Below are positions 31,872-43,285 of a DNA stretch of 64,000 bases, piece after piece (within the stretch, counting starts at the first letter, position 1; each line of letters starts with the position of its first letter). The stretch comes from Rhynchopus sp. YZ270_cl-10. Its lineage: Eukaryota > Euglenozoa > Diplonemea > Diplonemida > Diplonemidae. The position numbers were made by a program, and so were the translations under genes. Where the stretch lies: the NCBI GenBank assembly GCA_964035575.1, contig OZ037894.1, positions 310,001 to 374,000 of the forward strand. The letters run 5' to 3'. The notes below the pieces were generated by a model. The model did not search any database, had not been told where the DNA came from, and saw only the letters and a list, made by a program, of their open reading frames with translations.

Positions 31872-32413
31872 GTGAGCTCTTCTCTCATCTTGCTGGGAGA
31901 GGACAGCACCATTCTTCGTCACAATTATTTATCTATAATCCAAGATGACAGCTCCTGTTGTCTTTCAAACATTTTCTTTTTTTATTGCATTTTCTGCAGT
32001 GTTGTGTTTTGACCACGCGAGTCTTGCCTGTGGTACACACCTGCACGACAGGAGAAGGCAACTGACAACACACGGGCGCGGGATGGCCCGCTTTTGCTCT
32101 GTGTCTTGTCTGCCCCCCCCCTTCTGATTGCTTTTTGTTTGCTGTTTTTGTTGTTATTTTCCACTCAAGGCGCATTGTCACACCATGCGCATTTGACGAT
32201 ACTTTGCTTTATCCCTTTCAATTCACGTGGTCCCCCCACAGAAAAGAAAATATATGAAAACGTAGACATCTTTTCCCTCCTTCCGCCCCTGTTTGCAACC
32301 TTCTTGTTTCTGTTTCCATCTCAACTTTTTGTTGTGTACTGGCACCATTCGTCTTGTTCACCACCACCCTCCACAACAGATATCCACCCCACACACCCAA
32401 AACAAACGACACA

Positions 32414-33208
32414 ATGAAGGCAGCCCTGCTGTGTCTTGCGTCTCTCTGTGCCACAGTGGTGGCACAGCACAGCACCCCGGCGCTTTCCATGGGGTGCAGG
32501 CTTGCATGTGGGACGGGTGTGCCACATGGTTGGAGCGGAAGCGACGAGGGCCCAAGTGGCTGCCACCGGTGCATCTGCGACAACGGGGATTTGATGTGTC
32601 TGAGTGGTGTGGGTGGAGTGCTGCCCCCGTGCAACCTGCCTGGTGCTGCGTGTGGTGCGACGTGCACGCTTGCGTGCCCGGATGAGGTGGTGCCGCACGG
32701 CTGGAGTGGAAGCGACATGGGGCCGAACAACTGCAACACGTGCACGTGTGCACATGGCGTGCTGTCGTGCACACAGAACACATGCACTGCACCGACAGCG
32801 TGTGCGGCGAAGATGGGCTGTGCACTGCAGTGCGGGACGTCTGTTGCACACGGGTGGTCGGGGATGAACGAAGGCCCACACGAGTGCCAGCGCTGTTTCT
32901 GCGACAACGGTGACCTGATGTGTCTGCAGAGCGTGGGCGGGGTTGCGCCAGTGTGCGACAACGCACCGACGTGCACGGACCTGTTTGTGTGCTACAACGC
33001 CCAGTCGTGCGACCAGTACGCCCCGAACGCAGGGCAATATCACCTCGATGAGTGCTCCGTTCTTGACCACGGAAACTTCATGCACATCTGCCTTGATGAC
33101 ACGGACGACTCGTGCGACCCCAACAACGGAGGGACGAACTGCCCTGCCTGCTGCCACGAGCACCTCTTCCTGGGTAAGAAGAAGAAGTCTGACAAGATCG
33201 CGCTGTAA
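32414..33208 (+). CDS. secreted cysteine-rich protein, array copy 4
   Basis: Same product as at 28404. The spacer before it carries the repeated GAAAACGTAGACATC junction. Confidence 0.9.
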   Translation: MKAALLCLASLCATVVAQHSTPALSMGCRLACGTGVPHGWSGSDEGPSGCHRCICDNGDLMCLSGVGGVLPPCNLPGAACGATCTLACPDEVVPHGWSGSDMGPNNCNTCTCAHGVLSCTQNTCTAPTACAAKMGCALQCGTSVAHGWSGMNEGPHECQRCFCDNGDLMCLQSVGGVAPVCDNAPTCTDLFVCYNAQSCDQYAPNAGQYHLDECSVLDHGNFMHICLDDTDDSCDPNNGGTNCPACCHEHLFLGKKKKSDKIAL

Positions 33209-33750
33209 GTGAGCTCTTCTCTCATCTTGCTGGGAGAGGACAGCACCATTCTTCGTCACAATTATTTATCTATAATCCAAGATGACAGCTCCTGTTGTCT
33301 TTCAAACATTTTCTTTTTTTATTGCATTTTCTGCAGTGTTGTGTTTTGACCACGCGAGTCTTGCCTGTGGTACACACCTGCACGACAGGAGAAGGCAACT
33401 GACAACACACGGGCGCGGGATGGCCCGCTTTTGCTCTGTGTCTTGTCTGCCCCCCCCCTTCTGATTGCTTTTTGTTTGCTGTTTTTGTTGTTATTTTCCA
33501 CTCAAGGCGCATTGTCACACCATGCGCATTTGACGATACTTTGCTTTATCCCTTTCAATTCACGTGGTCCCCCCACAGAAAAGAAAATATATGAAAACGT
33601 AGACATCTTTTCCCTCCTTCCGCCCCTGTTTGCAACCTTCTTGTTTCTGTTTCCATCTCAACTTTTTGTTGTGTACTGGCACCATTCGTCTTGTTCACCA
33701 CCACCCTCCACAACAGATATCCACCCCACACACCCAAAACAAACGACACA

Positions 33751-34545
33751 ATGAAGGCAGCCCTGCTGTGTCTTGCGTCTCTCTGTGCCACAGTGGTGGC
33801 ACAGCACAGCACCCCGGCGCTTTCCATGGGGTGCAGGCTTGCATGTGGGACGGGTGTGCCACATGGTTGGAGCGGAAGCGACGAGGGCCCAAGTGGCTGC
33901 CACCGGTGCATCTGCGACAACGGGGATTTGATGTGTCTGAGTGGTGTGGGTGGAGTGCTGCCCCCGTGCAACCTGCCTGGTGCTGCGTGTGGTGCGACGT
34001 GCACGCTTGCGTGCCCGGATGAGGTGGTGCCGCACGGCTGGAGTGGAAGCGACATGGGGCCGAACAACTGCAACACGTGCACGTGTGCACATGGCGTGCT
34101 GTCGTGCACACAGAACACATGCACTGCACCGACAGCGTGTGCGGCGAAGATGGGCTGTGCACTGCAGTGCGGGACGTCTGTTGCACACGGGTGGTCGGGG
34201 ATGAACGAAGGCCCACACGAGTGCCAGCGCTGTTTCTGCGACAACGGTGACCTGATGTGTCTGCAGAGCGTGGGCGGGGTTGCGCCAGTGTGCGACAACG
34301 CACCGACGTGCACGGACCTGTTTGTGTGCTACAACGCCCAGTCGTGCGACCAGTACGCCCCGAACGCAGGGCAATATCACCTCGATGAGTGCTCCGTTCT
34401 TGACCACGGAAACTTCATGCACATCTGCCTTGATGACACGGACGACTCGTGCGACCCCAACAACGGAGGGACGAACTGCCCTGCCTGCTGCCACGAGCAC
34501 CTCTTCCTGGGTAAGAAGAAGAAGTCTGACAAGATCGCGCTGTAA
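33751..34545 (+). CDS. secreted cysteine-rich protein, array copy 5
   Basis: Same product as at 28404. It is the middle unit of the array and indistinguishable from copies 4 and 6. Confidence 0.9.
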   Translation: MKAALLCLASLCATVVAQHSTPALSMGCRLACGTGVPHGWSGSDEGPSGCHRCICDNGDLMCLSGVGGVLPPCNLPGAACGATCTLACPDEVVPHGWSGSDMGPNNCNTCTCAHGVLSCTQNTCTAPTACAAKMGCALQCGTSVAHGWSGMNEGPHECQRCFCDNGDLMCLQSVGGVAPVCDNAPTCTDLFVCYNAQSCDQYAPNAGQYHLDECSVLDHGNFMHICLDDTDDSCDPNNGGTNCPACCHEHLFLGKKKKSDKIAL

Positions 34546-35087
34546 GTGAGCTCTTCTCTCATCTTGCTGGGAGAGGACAGCACCATTCTTCGTCACAATT
34601 ATTTATCTATAATCCAAGATGACAGCTCCTGTTGTCTTTCAAACATTTTCTTTTTTTATTGCATTTTCTGCAGTGTTGTGTTTTGACCACGCGAGTCTTG
34701 CCTGTGGTACACACCTGCACGACAGGAGAAGGCAACTGACAACACACGGGCGCGGGATGGCCCGCTTTTGCTCTGTGTCTTGTCTGCCCCCCCCCTTCTG
34801 ATTGCTTTTTGTTTGCTGTTTTTGTTGTTATTTTCCACTCAAGGCGCATTGTCACACCATGCGCATTTGACGATACTTTGCTTTATCCCTTTCAATTCAC
34901 GTGGTCCCCCCACAGAAAAGAAAATATATGAAAACGTAGACATCTTTTCCCTCCTTCCGCCCCTGTTTGCAACCTTCTTGTTTCTGTTTCCATCTCAACT
35001 TTTTGTTGTGTACTGGCACCATTCGTCTTGTTCACCACCACCCTCCACAACAGATATCCACCCCACACACCCAAAACAAACGACACA

Positions 35088-35882
35088 ATGAAGGCAGCCC
35101 TGCTGTGTCTTGCGTCTCTCTGTGCCACAGTGGTGGCACAGCACAGCACCCCGGCGCTTTCCATGGGGTGCAGGCTTGCATGTGGGACGGGTGTGCCACA
35201 TGGTTGGAGCGGAAGCGACGAGGGCCCAAGTGGCTGCCACCGGTGCATCTGCGACAACGGGGATTTGATGTGTCTGAGTGGTGTGGGTGGAGTGCTGCCC
35301 CCGTGCAACCTGCCTGGTGCTGCGTGTGGTGCGACGTGCACGCTTGCGTGCCCGGATGAGGTGGTGCCGCACGGCTGGAGTGGAAGCGACATGGGGCCGA
35401 ACAACTGCAACACGTGCACGTGTGCACATGGCGTGCTGTCGTGCACACAGAACACATGCACTGCACCGACAGCGTGTGCGGCGAAGATGGGCTGTGCACT
35501 GCAGTGCGGGACGTCTGTTGCACACGGGTGGTCGGGGATGAACGAAGGCCCACACGAGTGCCAGCGCTGTTTCTGCGACAACGGTGACCTGATGTGTCTG
35601 CAGAGCGTGGGCGGGGTTGCGCCAGTGTGCGACAACGCACCGACGTGCACGGACCTGTTTGTGTGCTACAACGCCCAGTCGTGCGACCAGTACGCCCCGA
35701 ACGCAGGGCAATATCACCTCGATGAGTGCTCCGTTCTTGACCACGGAAACTTCATGCACATCTGCCTTGATGACACGGACGACTCGTGCGACCCCAACAA
35801 CGGAGGGACGAACTGCCCTGCCTGCTGCCACGAGCACCTCTTCCTGGGTAAGAAGAAGAAGTCTGACAAGATCGCGCTGTAA
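35088..35882 (+). CDS. secreted cysteine-rich protein, array copy 6
   Basis: Same product as at 28404, 1337 bases from the previous start, with the 9-C spacer form. Confidence 0.9.
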   Translation: MKAALLCLASLCATVVAQHSTPALSMGCRLACGTGVPHGWSGSDEGPSGCHRCICDNGDLMCLSGVGGVLPPCNLPGAACGATCTLACPDEVVPHGWSGSDMGPNNCNTCTCAHGVLSCTQNTCTAPTACAAKMGCALQCGTSVAHGWSGMNEGPHECQRCFCDNGDLMCLQSVGGVAPVCDNAPTCTDLFVCYNAQSCDQYAPNAGQYHLDECSVLDHGNFMHICLDDTDDSCDPNNGGTNCPACCHEHLFLGKKKKSDKIAL

Positions 35883-36424
35883 GTGAGCTCTTCTCTCATC
35901 TTGCTGGGAGAGGACAGCACCATTCTTCGTCACAATTATTTATCTATAATCCAAGATGACAGCTCCTGTTGTCTTTCAAACATTTTCTTTTTTTATTGCA
36001 TTTTCTGCAGTGTTGTGTTTTGACCACGCGAGTCTTGCCTGTGGTACACACCTGCACGACAGGAGAAGGCAACTGACAACACACGGGCGCGGGATGGCCC
36101 GCTTTTGCTCTGTGTCTTGTCTGCCCCCCCCCTTCTGATTGCTTTTTGTTTGCTGTTTTTGTTGTTATTTTCCACTCAAGGCGCATTGTCACACCATGCG
36201 CATTTGACGATACTTTGCTTTATCCCTTTCAATTCACGTGGTCCCCCCACAGAAAAGAAAATATATGAAAACGTAGACATCTTTTCCCTCCTTCCGCCCC
36301 TGTTTGCAACCTTCTTGTTTCTGTTTCCATCTCAACTTTTTGTTGTGTACTGGCACCATTCGTCTTGTTCACCACCACCCTCCACAACAGATATCCACCC
36401 CACACACCCAAAACAAACGACACA

Positions 36425-37219
36425 ATGAAGGCAGCCCTGCTGTGTCTTGCGTCTCTCTGTGCCACAGTGGTGGCACAGCACAGCACCCCGGCGCTTTCCA
36501 TGGGGTGCAGGCTTGCATGTGGGACGGGTGTGCCACATGGTTGGAGCGGAAGCGACGAGGGCCCAAGTGGCTGCCACCGGTGCATCTGCGACAACGGGGA
36601 TTTGATGTGTCTGAGTGGTGTGGGTGGAGTGCTGCCCCCGTGCAACCTGCCTGGTGCTGCGTGTGGTGCGACGTGCACGCTTGCGTGCCCGGATGAGGTG
36701 GTGCCGCACGGCTGGAGTGGAAGCGACATGGGGCCGAACAACTGCAACACGTGCACGTGTGCACATGGCGTGCTGTCGTGCACACAGAACACATGCACTG
36801 CACCGACAGCGTGTGCGGCGAAGATGGGCTGTGCACTGCAGTGCGGGACGTCTGTTGCACACGGGTGGTCGGGGATGAACGAAGGCCCACACGAGTGCCA
36901 GCGCTGTTTCTGCGACAACGGTGACCTGATGTGTCTGCAGAGCGTGGGCGGGGTTGCGCCAGTGTGCGACAACGCACCGACGTGCACGGACCTGTTTGTG
37001 TGCTACAACGCCCAGTCGTGCGACCAGTACGCCCCGAACGCAGGGCAATATCACCTCGATGAGTGCTCCGTTCTTGACCACGGAAACTTCATGCACATCT
37101 GCCTTGATGACACGGACGACTCGTGCGACCCCAACAACGGAGGGACGAACTGCCCTGCCTGCTGCCACGAGCACCTCTTCCTGGGTAAGAAGAAGAAGTC
37201 TGACAAGATCGCGCTGTAA
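36425..37219 (+). CDS. secreted cysteine-rich protein, array copy 7
   Basis: Same product as at 28404, with no visible change in leader, gene or spacer. Confidence 0.9.
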   Translation: MKAALLCLASLCATVVAQHSTPALSMGCRLACGTGVPHGWSGSDEGPSGCHRCICDNGDLMCLSGVGGVLPPCNLPGAACGATCTLACPDEVVPHGWSGSDMGPNNCNTCTCAHGVLSCTQNTCTAPTACAAKMGCALQCGTSVAHGWSGMNEGPHECQRCFCDNGDLMCLQSVGGVAPVCDNAPTCTDLFVCYNAQSCDQYAPNAGQYHLDECSVLDHGNFMHICLDDTDDSCDPNNGGTNCPACCHEHLFLGKKKKSDKIAL

Positions 37220-37761
37220 GTGAGCTCTTCTCTCATCTTGCTGGGAGAGGACAGCACCATTCTTCGTCACAATTATTTATCTATAATCCAAGATGACAGC
37301 TCCTGTTGTCTTTCAAACATTTTCTTTTTTTATTGCATTTTCTGCAGTGTTGTGTTTTGACCACGCGAGTCTTGCCTGTGGTACACACCTGCACGACAGG
37401 AGAAGGCAACTGACAACACACGGGCGCGGGATGGCCCGCTTTTGCTCTGTGTCTTGTCTGCCCCCCCCCTTCTGATTGCTTTTTGTTTGCTGTTTTTGTT
37501 GTTATTTTCCACTCAAGGCGCATTGTCACACCATGCGCATTTGACGATACTTTGCTTTATCCCTTTCAATTCACGTGGTCCCCCCACAGAAAAGAAAATA
37601 TATGAAAACGTAGACATCTTTTCCCTCCTTCCGCCCCTGTTTGCAACCTTCTTGTTTCTGTTTCCATCTCAACTTTTTGTTGTGTACTGGCACCATTCGT
37701 CTTGTTCACCACCACCCTCCACAACAGATATCCACCCCACACACCCAAAACAAACGACACA

Positions 37762-38556
37762 ATGAAGGCAGCCCTGCTGTGTCTTGCGTCTCTCTGTGCC
37801 ACAGTGGTGGCACAGCACAGCACCCCGGCGCTTTCCATGGGGTGCAGGCTTGCATGTGGGACGGGTGTGCCACATGGTTGGAGCGGAAGCGACGAGGGCC
37901 CAAGTGGCTGCCACCGGTGCATCTGCGACAACGGGGATTTGATGTGTCTGAGTGGTGTGGGTGGAGTGCTGCCCCCGTGCAACCTGCCTGGTGCTGCGTG
38001 TGGTGCGACGTGCACGCTTGCGTGCCCGGATGAGGTGGTGCCGCACGGCTGGAGTGGAAGCGACATGGGGCCGAACAACTGCAACACGTGCACGTGTGCA
38101 CATGGCGTGCTGTCGTGCACACAGAACACATGCACTGCACCGACAGCGTGTGCGGCGAAGATGGGCTGTGCACTGCAGTGCGGGACGTCTGTTGCACACG
38201 GGTGGTCGGGGATGAACGAAGGCCCACACGAGTGCCAGCGCTGTTTCTGCGACAACGGTGACCTGATGTGTCTGCAGAGCGTGGGCGGGGTTGCGCCAGT
38301 GTGCGACAACGCACCGACGTGCACGGACCTGTTTGTGTGCTACAACGCCCAGTCGTGCGACCAGTACGCCCCGAACGCAGGGCAATATCACCTCGATGAG
38401 TGCTCCGTTCTTGACCACGGAAACTTCATGCACATCTGCCTTGATGACACGGACGACTCGTGCGACCCCAACAACGGAGGGACGAACTGCCCTGCCTGCT
38501 GCCACGAGCACCTCTTCCTGGGTAAGAAGAAGAAGTCTGACAAGATCGCGCTGTAA
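37762..38556 (+). CDS. secreted cysteine-rich protein, array copy 8
   Basis: Same product as at 28404, followed by the 9-C spacer form. Confidence 0.9.
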   Translation: MKAALLCLASLCATVVAQHSTPALSMGCRLACGTGVPHGWSGSDEGPSGCHRCICDNGDLMCLSGVGGVLPPCNLPGAACGATCTLACPDEVVPHGWSGSDMGPNNCNTCTCAHGVLSCTQNTCTAPTACAAKMGCALQCGTSVAHGWSGMNEGPHECQRCFCDNGDLMCLQSVGGVAPVCDNAPTCTDLFVCYNAQSCDQYAPNAGQYHLDECSVLDHGNFMHICLDDTDDSCDPNNGGTNCPACCHEHLFLGKKKKSDKIAL

Positions 38557-39098
38557 GTGAGCTCTTCTCTCATCTTGCTGGGAGAGGACAGCACCATTCT
38601 TCGTCACAATTATTTATCTATAATCCAAGATGACAGCTCCTGTTGTCTTTCAAACATTTTCTTTTTTTATTGCATTTTCTGCAGTGTTGTGTTTTGACCA
38701 CGCGAGTCTTGCCTGTGGTACACACCTGCACGACAGGAGAAGGCAACTGACAACACACGGGCGCGGGATGGCCCGCTTTTGCTCTGTGTCTTGTCTGCCC
38801 CCCCCCTTCTGATTGCTTTTTGTTTGCTGTTTTTGTTGTTATTTTCCACTCAAGGCGCATTGTCACACCATGCGCATTTGACGATACTTTGCTTTATCCC
38901 TTTCAATTCACGTGGTCCCCCCACAGAAAAGAAAATATATGAAAACGTAGACATCTTTTCCCTCCTTCCGCCCCTGTTTGCAACCTTCTTGTTTCTGTTT
39001 CCATCTCAACTTTTTGTTGTGTACTGGCACCATTCGTCTTGTTCACCACCACCCTCCACAACAGATATCCACCCCACACACCCAAAACAAACGACACA

Positions 39099-39893
39099 AT
39101 GAAGGCAGCCCTGCTGTGTCTTGCGTCTCTCTGTGCCACAGTGGTGGCACAGCACAGCACCCCGGCGCTTTCCATGGGGTGCAGGCTTGCATGTGGGACG
39201 GGTGTGCCACATGGTTGGAGCGGAAGCGACGAGGGCCCAAGTGGCTGCCACCGGTGCATCTGCGACAACGGGGATTTGATGTGTCTGAGTGGTGTGGGTG
39301 GAGTGCTGCCCCCGTGCAACCTGCCTGGTGCTGCGTGTGGTGCGACGTGCACGCTTGCGTGCCCGGATGAGGTGGTGCCGCACGGCTGGAGTGGAAGCGA
39401 CATGGGGCCGAACAACTGCAACACGTGCACGTGTGCACATGGCGTGCTGTCGTGCACACAGAACACATGCACTGCACCGACAGCGTGTGCGGCGAAGATG
39501 GGCTGTGCACTGCAGTGCGGGACGTCTGTTGCACACGGGTGGTCGGGGATGAACGAAGGCCCACACGAGTGCCAGCGCTGTTTCTGCGACAACGGTGACC
39601 TGATGTGTCTGCAGAGCGTGGGCGGGGTTGCGCCAGTGTGCGACAACGCACCGACGTGCACGGACCTGTTTGTGTGCTACAACGCCCAGTCGTGCGACCA
39701 GTACGCCCCGAACGCAGGGCAATATCACCTCGATGAGTGCTCCGTTCTTGACCACGGAAACTTCATGCACATCTGCCTTGATGACACGGACGACTCGTGC
39801 GACCCCAACAACGGAGGGACGAACTGCCCTGCCTGCTGCCACGAGCACCTCTTCCTGGGTAAGAAGAAGAAGTCTGACAAGATCGCGCTGTAA
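39099..39893 (+). CDS. secreted cysteine-rich protein, array copy 9 (last)
   Basis: Same product as at 28404. Its downstream spacer has the 8-C form, as after copy 2, and leaves the repeat at 40255, where unique sequence leading to the leucine gene begins. Confidence 0.9.
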   Translation: MKAALLCLASLCATVVAQHSTPALSMGCRLACGTGVPHGWSGSDEGPSGCHRCICDNGDLMCLSGVGGVLPPCNLPGAACGATCTLACPDEVVPHGWSGSDMGPNNCNTCTCAHGVLSCTQNTCTAPTACAAKMGCALQCGTSVAHGWSGMNEGPHECQRCFCDNGDLMCLQSVGGVAPVCDNAPTCTDLFVCYNAQSCDQYAPNAGQYHLDECSVLDHGNFMHICLDDTDDSCDPNNGGTNCPACCHEHLFLGKKKKSDKIAL

Positions 39894-40255
39894 GTGAGCT
39901 CTTCTCTCATCTTGCTGGGAGAGGACAGCACCATTCTTCGTCACAATTATTTATCTATAATCCAAGATGACAGCTCCTGTTGTCTTTCAAACATTTTCTT
40001 TTTTTATTGCATTTTCTGCAGTGTTGTGTTTTGACCACGCGAGTCTTGCCTGTGGTACACACCTGCACGACAGGAGAAGGCAACTGACAACACACGGGCG
40101 CGGGATGGCCCGCTTTTGCTCTGTGTCTTGTCTGCCCCCCCCTTCTGATTGCTTTTTGTTTGCTGTTTTTGTTGTTATTTTCCACTCAAGGCGCATTGTC
40201 ACACCATGCGCATTTGACGATACTTTGCTTTATCCCTTTCAATTCACGTGGTCCC

Positions 40256-40489
40256 CCCCCACCGATATGAAGACGCACATTCAACTCCACCCCTCACCAT
40301 TTTTTTGCTTATTTCCATTCTATCACATTCACTCGATGTATTTGTCGTTACTTTCGTTGACATGTGTGCTTGAGTCATCTTACAACTTCTTTTGGTATCC
40401 CTTTTGACATACAGCGCTGTGTCGTAGTGAAATTCGGTCCTTCCTTGCAGAGTTTTACACAAAGAGACATCAGAAGAGTCTTTCACATA
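40256..40489 (+). promoter_or_regulatory. leader of the isopropylmalate synthase gene
   Basis: It contains a hairpin relative (40361-40384, ACATGTGTGCTTGAG then TCATCTTACAACTTC), a T/C tract, and two possible acceptors, CATACAG (40420) and CCTTGCAG (40450), the second 39 bases before the ATG. If messages here are trans-spliced, one of these is the leader site. That is inference. Confidence 0.4.
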
Positions 40490-42626
40490 ATGCGCGCGAT
40501 GTTCCGTGCTACTAGACGGTGCCTTTCAGCAGCACTGCCGGAACGTCAGTTGATTGTCTTTGACACCACTCTGCGTGACGGTGAACAGAGTCCTGGGTGC
40601 ACCTTGAACACGAAGGAGAAGCTGGCCGTCGCACGCCAGCTGAGCCGCCTTGGAGTTGACGTTTGCGAGGCTGGTTTCCCTATTGCGAGCGACGGTGACT
40701 TTGAAGCTGTGTCCATCATCGCCGACCAGATCGGCCCCTTAACGGAAGGAAGATCCAACGGGCCTATGACAATCTGTGGGCTCAGCCGTGCAACAGAAAA
40801 AGATATCAAACGCTGCCACGAAGCTGTGAAGCATGCACCCAAGCACCGTATACACACCTTTCTTGCGACTTCGGATATACATTTGAAGCATAAGTTGATG
40901 ATTGATCGGGATGAGTGTGTCAAGCGAGCTGTGGCGGCGGTGGCGTTCGCGCGTTCCCTCACACCTGATGTGGAGTTCAGTCCGGAGGATGCAGGAAGGT
41001 CGGACCCTGACTTCCTCTGCAGGGTCCTTGCTGCGGTCATCGAAGCGGGCGCAACAACGCTCAACATCCCCGACACCGTAGGCTACAACACACCAAGCAT
41101 GTACGGTAACCTCATCCAGTACCTCGTTGAGAACACCCGCGGTGCGGAGCAGGCAATCTTCTCCACACACTGCCACAACGACCTTGGCCTCGCCACTGCA
41201 AACACGCTCTCAGGTGTGCTTGGTGGGGCTCGTCAGGTAGAGGTGACGATCAACGGTATTGGCGAGAGGGCGGGGAACACATCGCTTGAGGAGGTATGTG
41301 GAAAGGGGGGATCGCTGGGGATGAAGGATGTGATTAGTGTGTGGGCTCTGCGTGTGCTATTCGGTGTTTCAGTGAAAACACCGTATAAACTTCCTATATG
41401 GTAGGTCTTTTGGGTTGTACCCCCTTCTTAATCCAGCCCAAAAAAGCCACTCTCAGTAGGGGAACTCCCTATAAATATTCCCGTATCACCAGTGGTGGAT
41501 ATCCATCTGTACCTTTGGAAATTTATTTAGCCTTAGGGCAACTCTGTGCCCAGCCCGTCTTCGGATAGGGTAGAATGGCTGTTGATACAATGAAAACAAC
41601 ACCACACACCACCCAGATCACGATGATTGCAGACACCCACAAGGACCTCAACCTCACGACGAACATCAACCACGAGCAGATCTTCAGAACCTCGCAGATG
41701 GTGTCTGGGTTTACCGGGATGGCCGTGCAGGTATGACGCCACGGGGTTGCTCTCTTCATTTGCTTTCAAACACACACCTGAGGAAATATTACCCTGAGAA
41801 CCCAAAATAATAGTGAAGATTGTCTGAATGGCAGCACCAAACAGATTATCAAACACACTGCCAACACTTCTCTCACCCTCTACAGTCAAACAAAGCGATT
41901 GTCGGAGCAAACGCATTTGCGCATGAGTCTGGGATCCACCAGGACGGCATGCTCAAGAACCGCGAGACCTACGAGATCATGACACCCGCACGCGTCGGTG
42001 TGAACAGCTCCTCCTTGGTGCTGGGGAAGCACTCCGGGAAGAACGCCTTCTTCAGCAGGCTTGACGAGCTGGGCTATGTTGAGTTTGACGACCTCAAGCG
42101 GGCAGAGCTGTTCTCCACTTTTAAGGCGTTGGCGGACAAGAAGAAGGTTGTGACGGAGAGCGACCTGCATGCCTTGGTGCAGGAGGAGGAGATGAACGAG
42201 GCACGCGTCGACGTCTACAAGCTGCGCGACTTCACCTTGAGCACCGGACGCATCAACACCGCCACCGTTGAGCTGGAGAACCTGCACACCGGGGAGATCA
42301 TGGCCGATGCAGCTACAGGAAACGGTCCTGTAGATGCCTGCACAAACGCGATCAACCGTCTCGTACACTGCAACCACCTGACAATGACACACTTCGAGCT
42401 GAAGTCCTTCGCAGGCAGCCACACCAACGACAACGACACAGACGCCCTCGGTGAGTGCATTATCCGCCTCAAATGCAAAAACACCGGGCGAGTCATCATG
42501 GGCCGTGGCATGGACGTGAACGTCATCAAGTCAACCAACCTGGCATACATCAATGCCATCAACAGATACTTCACGACGGAAGCACCAACACAGAAGGAAT
42601 CCAAATTGAAGGAGGAAACGCCCTAA
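40490..42626 (+). CDS. leuA: 2-isopropylmalate synthase, three exons, probably mitochondrial
   Basis: Exons 40490-41293, 41617-41730 and 41886-42626 give 552 residues, close to the size of bacterial LeuA. It joins 2-oxoisovalerate and acetyl-CoA, the first committed step of leucine synthesis. The N terminus [19 protein letters not shown] is basic and amphipathic and suits mitochondrial import. [13 protein letters not shown] (residues 24-36) is the signature of the HMGL-like barrel. [12 protein letters not shown] carries metal-binding histidines. [19 protein letters not shown] in exon 3 is the linker signature. The last 130 residues ([25 protein letters not shown]) form the LeuA allosteric/dimer domain, so leucine feedback is likely kept. 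Introns are phase 0 (323 and 155 bases). I chose the second in-frame ATG region because the frame further upstream is poor and precedes the likely acceptor. Confidence 0.93.
41294..41616 (+). other. intron 1 of the isopropylmalate synthase gene with module D
   Basis: 323 bases, GTATGT to ACCCAG. Module D (41529-41597: TTAGCCTTAGGGCAAC, GGTAGAATGGCTGTTGATAC) ends about 20 bases before the splice site. Confidence 0.75.
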
Positions 42627-42680
42627 AGTTGTTAAATGGGGGGAAAATGTCATTTTTTTTTTTGTGTATCATATCGAAGG

Positions 42681-42708
42681 GTGACTAAGCATGTGGCTTA
42701 GGATCATT
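42681..42708 (+). repeat. CGAGAG hairpin family, class A1, loop changed
   Basis: GTGACTAAGC, loop ATGTG, GCTTAG, GA bulge, TCAT. The stem is complete but the loop lacks CGAGAG. It lies 54 bases past the stop codon of the leucine gene. Confidence 0.6.
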
Positions 42709-42790
42709 CTTGCAAACGTTCTTCTCTTTTGTCGCGTCTGCGTCCGCAAAGATGCTCGCATGTTTCGACCTTTGTTTAAAATATTCCGGA

Positions 42791-42820
42791 GATGTGTGTG
42801 TACGAGAGACACATTCATCT
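42791..42820 (+). repeat. CGAGAG hairpin, class A2
   Basis: GATGTGTGTGTA, loop CGAGAG, ACACATTCATCT, then a T-rich tract. Confidence 0.65.
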
Positions 42821-43259
42821 TTAATTTTTCTTTTCTTTTTTTTTGACTATGCGTGAGACGCTGGCGGCTCTCTGTGTATATATTTTTTGTCGGATTGGGT
42901 CACACATAAAATACCTATCGTGAAATATACGTAAAATATGTGTACCGTAAAAAAATGTTCCAGCACAACAAATTTGCTAAAAAAAACCCCAAAAAGTTCC
43001 AGAATTTTTACGGTCCGGGTCCGTCCATGTATTTTATGTTTACGGTATATACAACTCTGGTTTTGCAGCCTCTCTGGATGTACCCCTCATTGGCGCAATT
43101 CCTTTGCAAAAAGACTGCCTTTTTTTTTAGAACAATGTCCTCTCTATGCATGTTTCAAGGCTACCCTTTTTCTTTCTTTTTAAATTCTCAGCCGTTCAGC
43201 GATCTGCACCAGTCTACTGTCTAATTCCCCTTTTTTTTTAAAAGCCTTATTACCCTATA

Positions 43260-43285
43260 GTGTGTGCACGAGAGGCGCATGCACT
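43260..43285 (+). repeat. CGAGAG hairpin, class A2, partial
   Basis: GTGTGTGCA, loop CGAGAG, GCGCATGCAC. The lower stem is degraded. Confidence 0.45.

Larger units (their letters stand above)
28255..40255 (+). repeat. nine-unit tandem gene array, period 1337 bp
   Basis: Nine head-to-tail units, each with leader, one gene and about 540 bases of spacer. Units are practically identical over their whole length. The only difference I see is a C run after the gene, 9 C in most units and 8 after copies 2 and 9. The left border (near 28255) joins module D, and the right border is CACGTGGTCCCCCCCCACCG, where internal units continue CACAGAAAAG. Such uniformity implies recent expansion or active homogenisation. 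True copy number may exceed what the assembly shows. Confidence 0.95.

Noticed and set aside
28311-39944. Long minus-strand frames (312, 252 and 202 codons) repeated across the array
   Set aside because: They mirror the cysteine-rich gene on the opposite strand, have arginine/histidine-rich composition and no signal or domain. They recur only because the gene does.
42904-43043. Small foldback element after the leucine gene
   Set aside because: CATAAAATAC and TACCGTAAAAA pairs are inverted, but they are short, AT-rich and without a target duplication, so I did not list it as an element.
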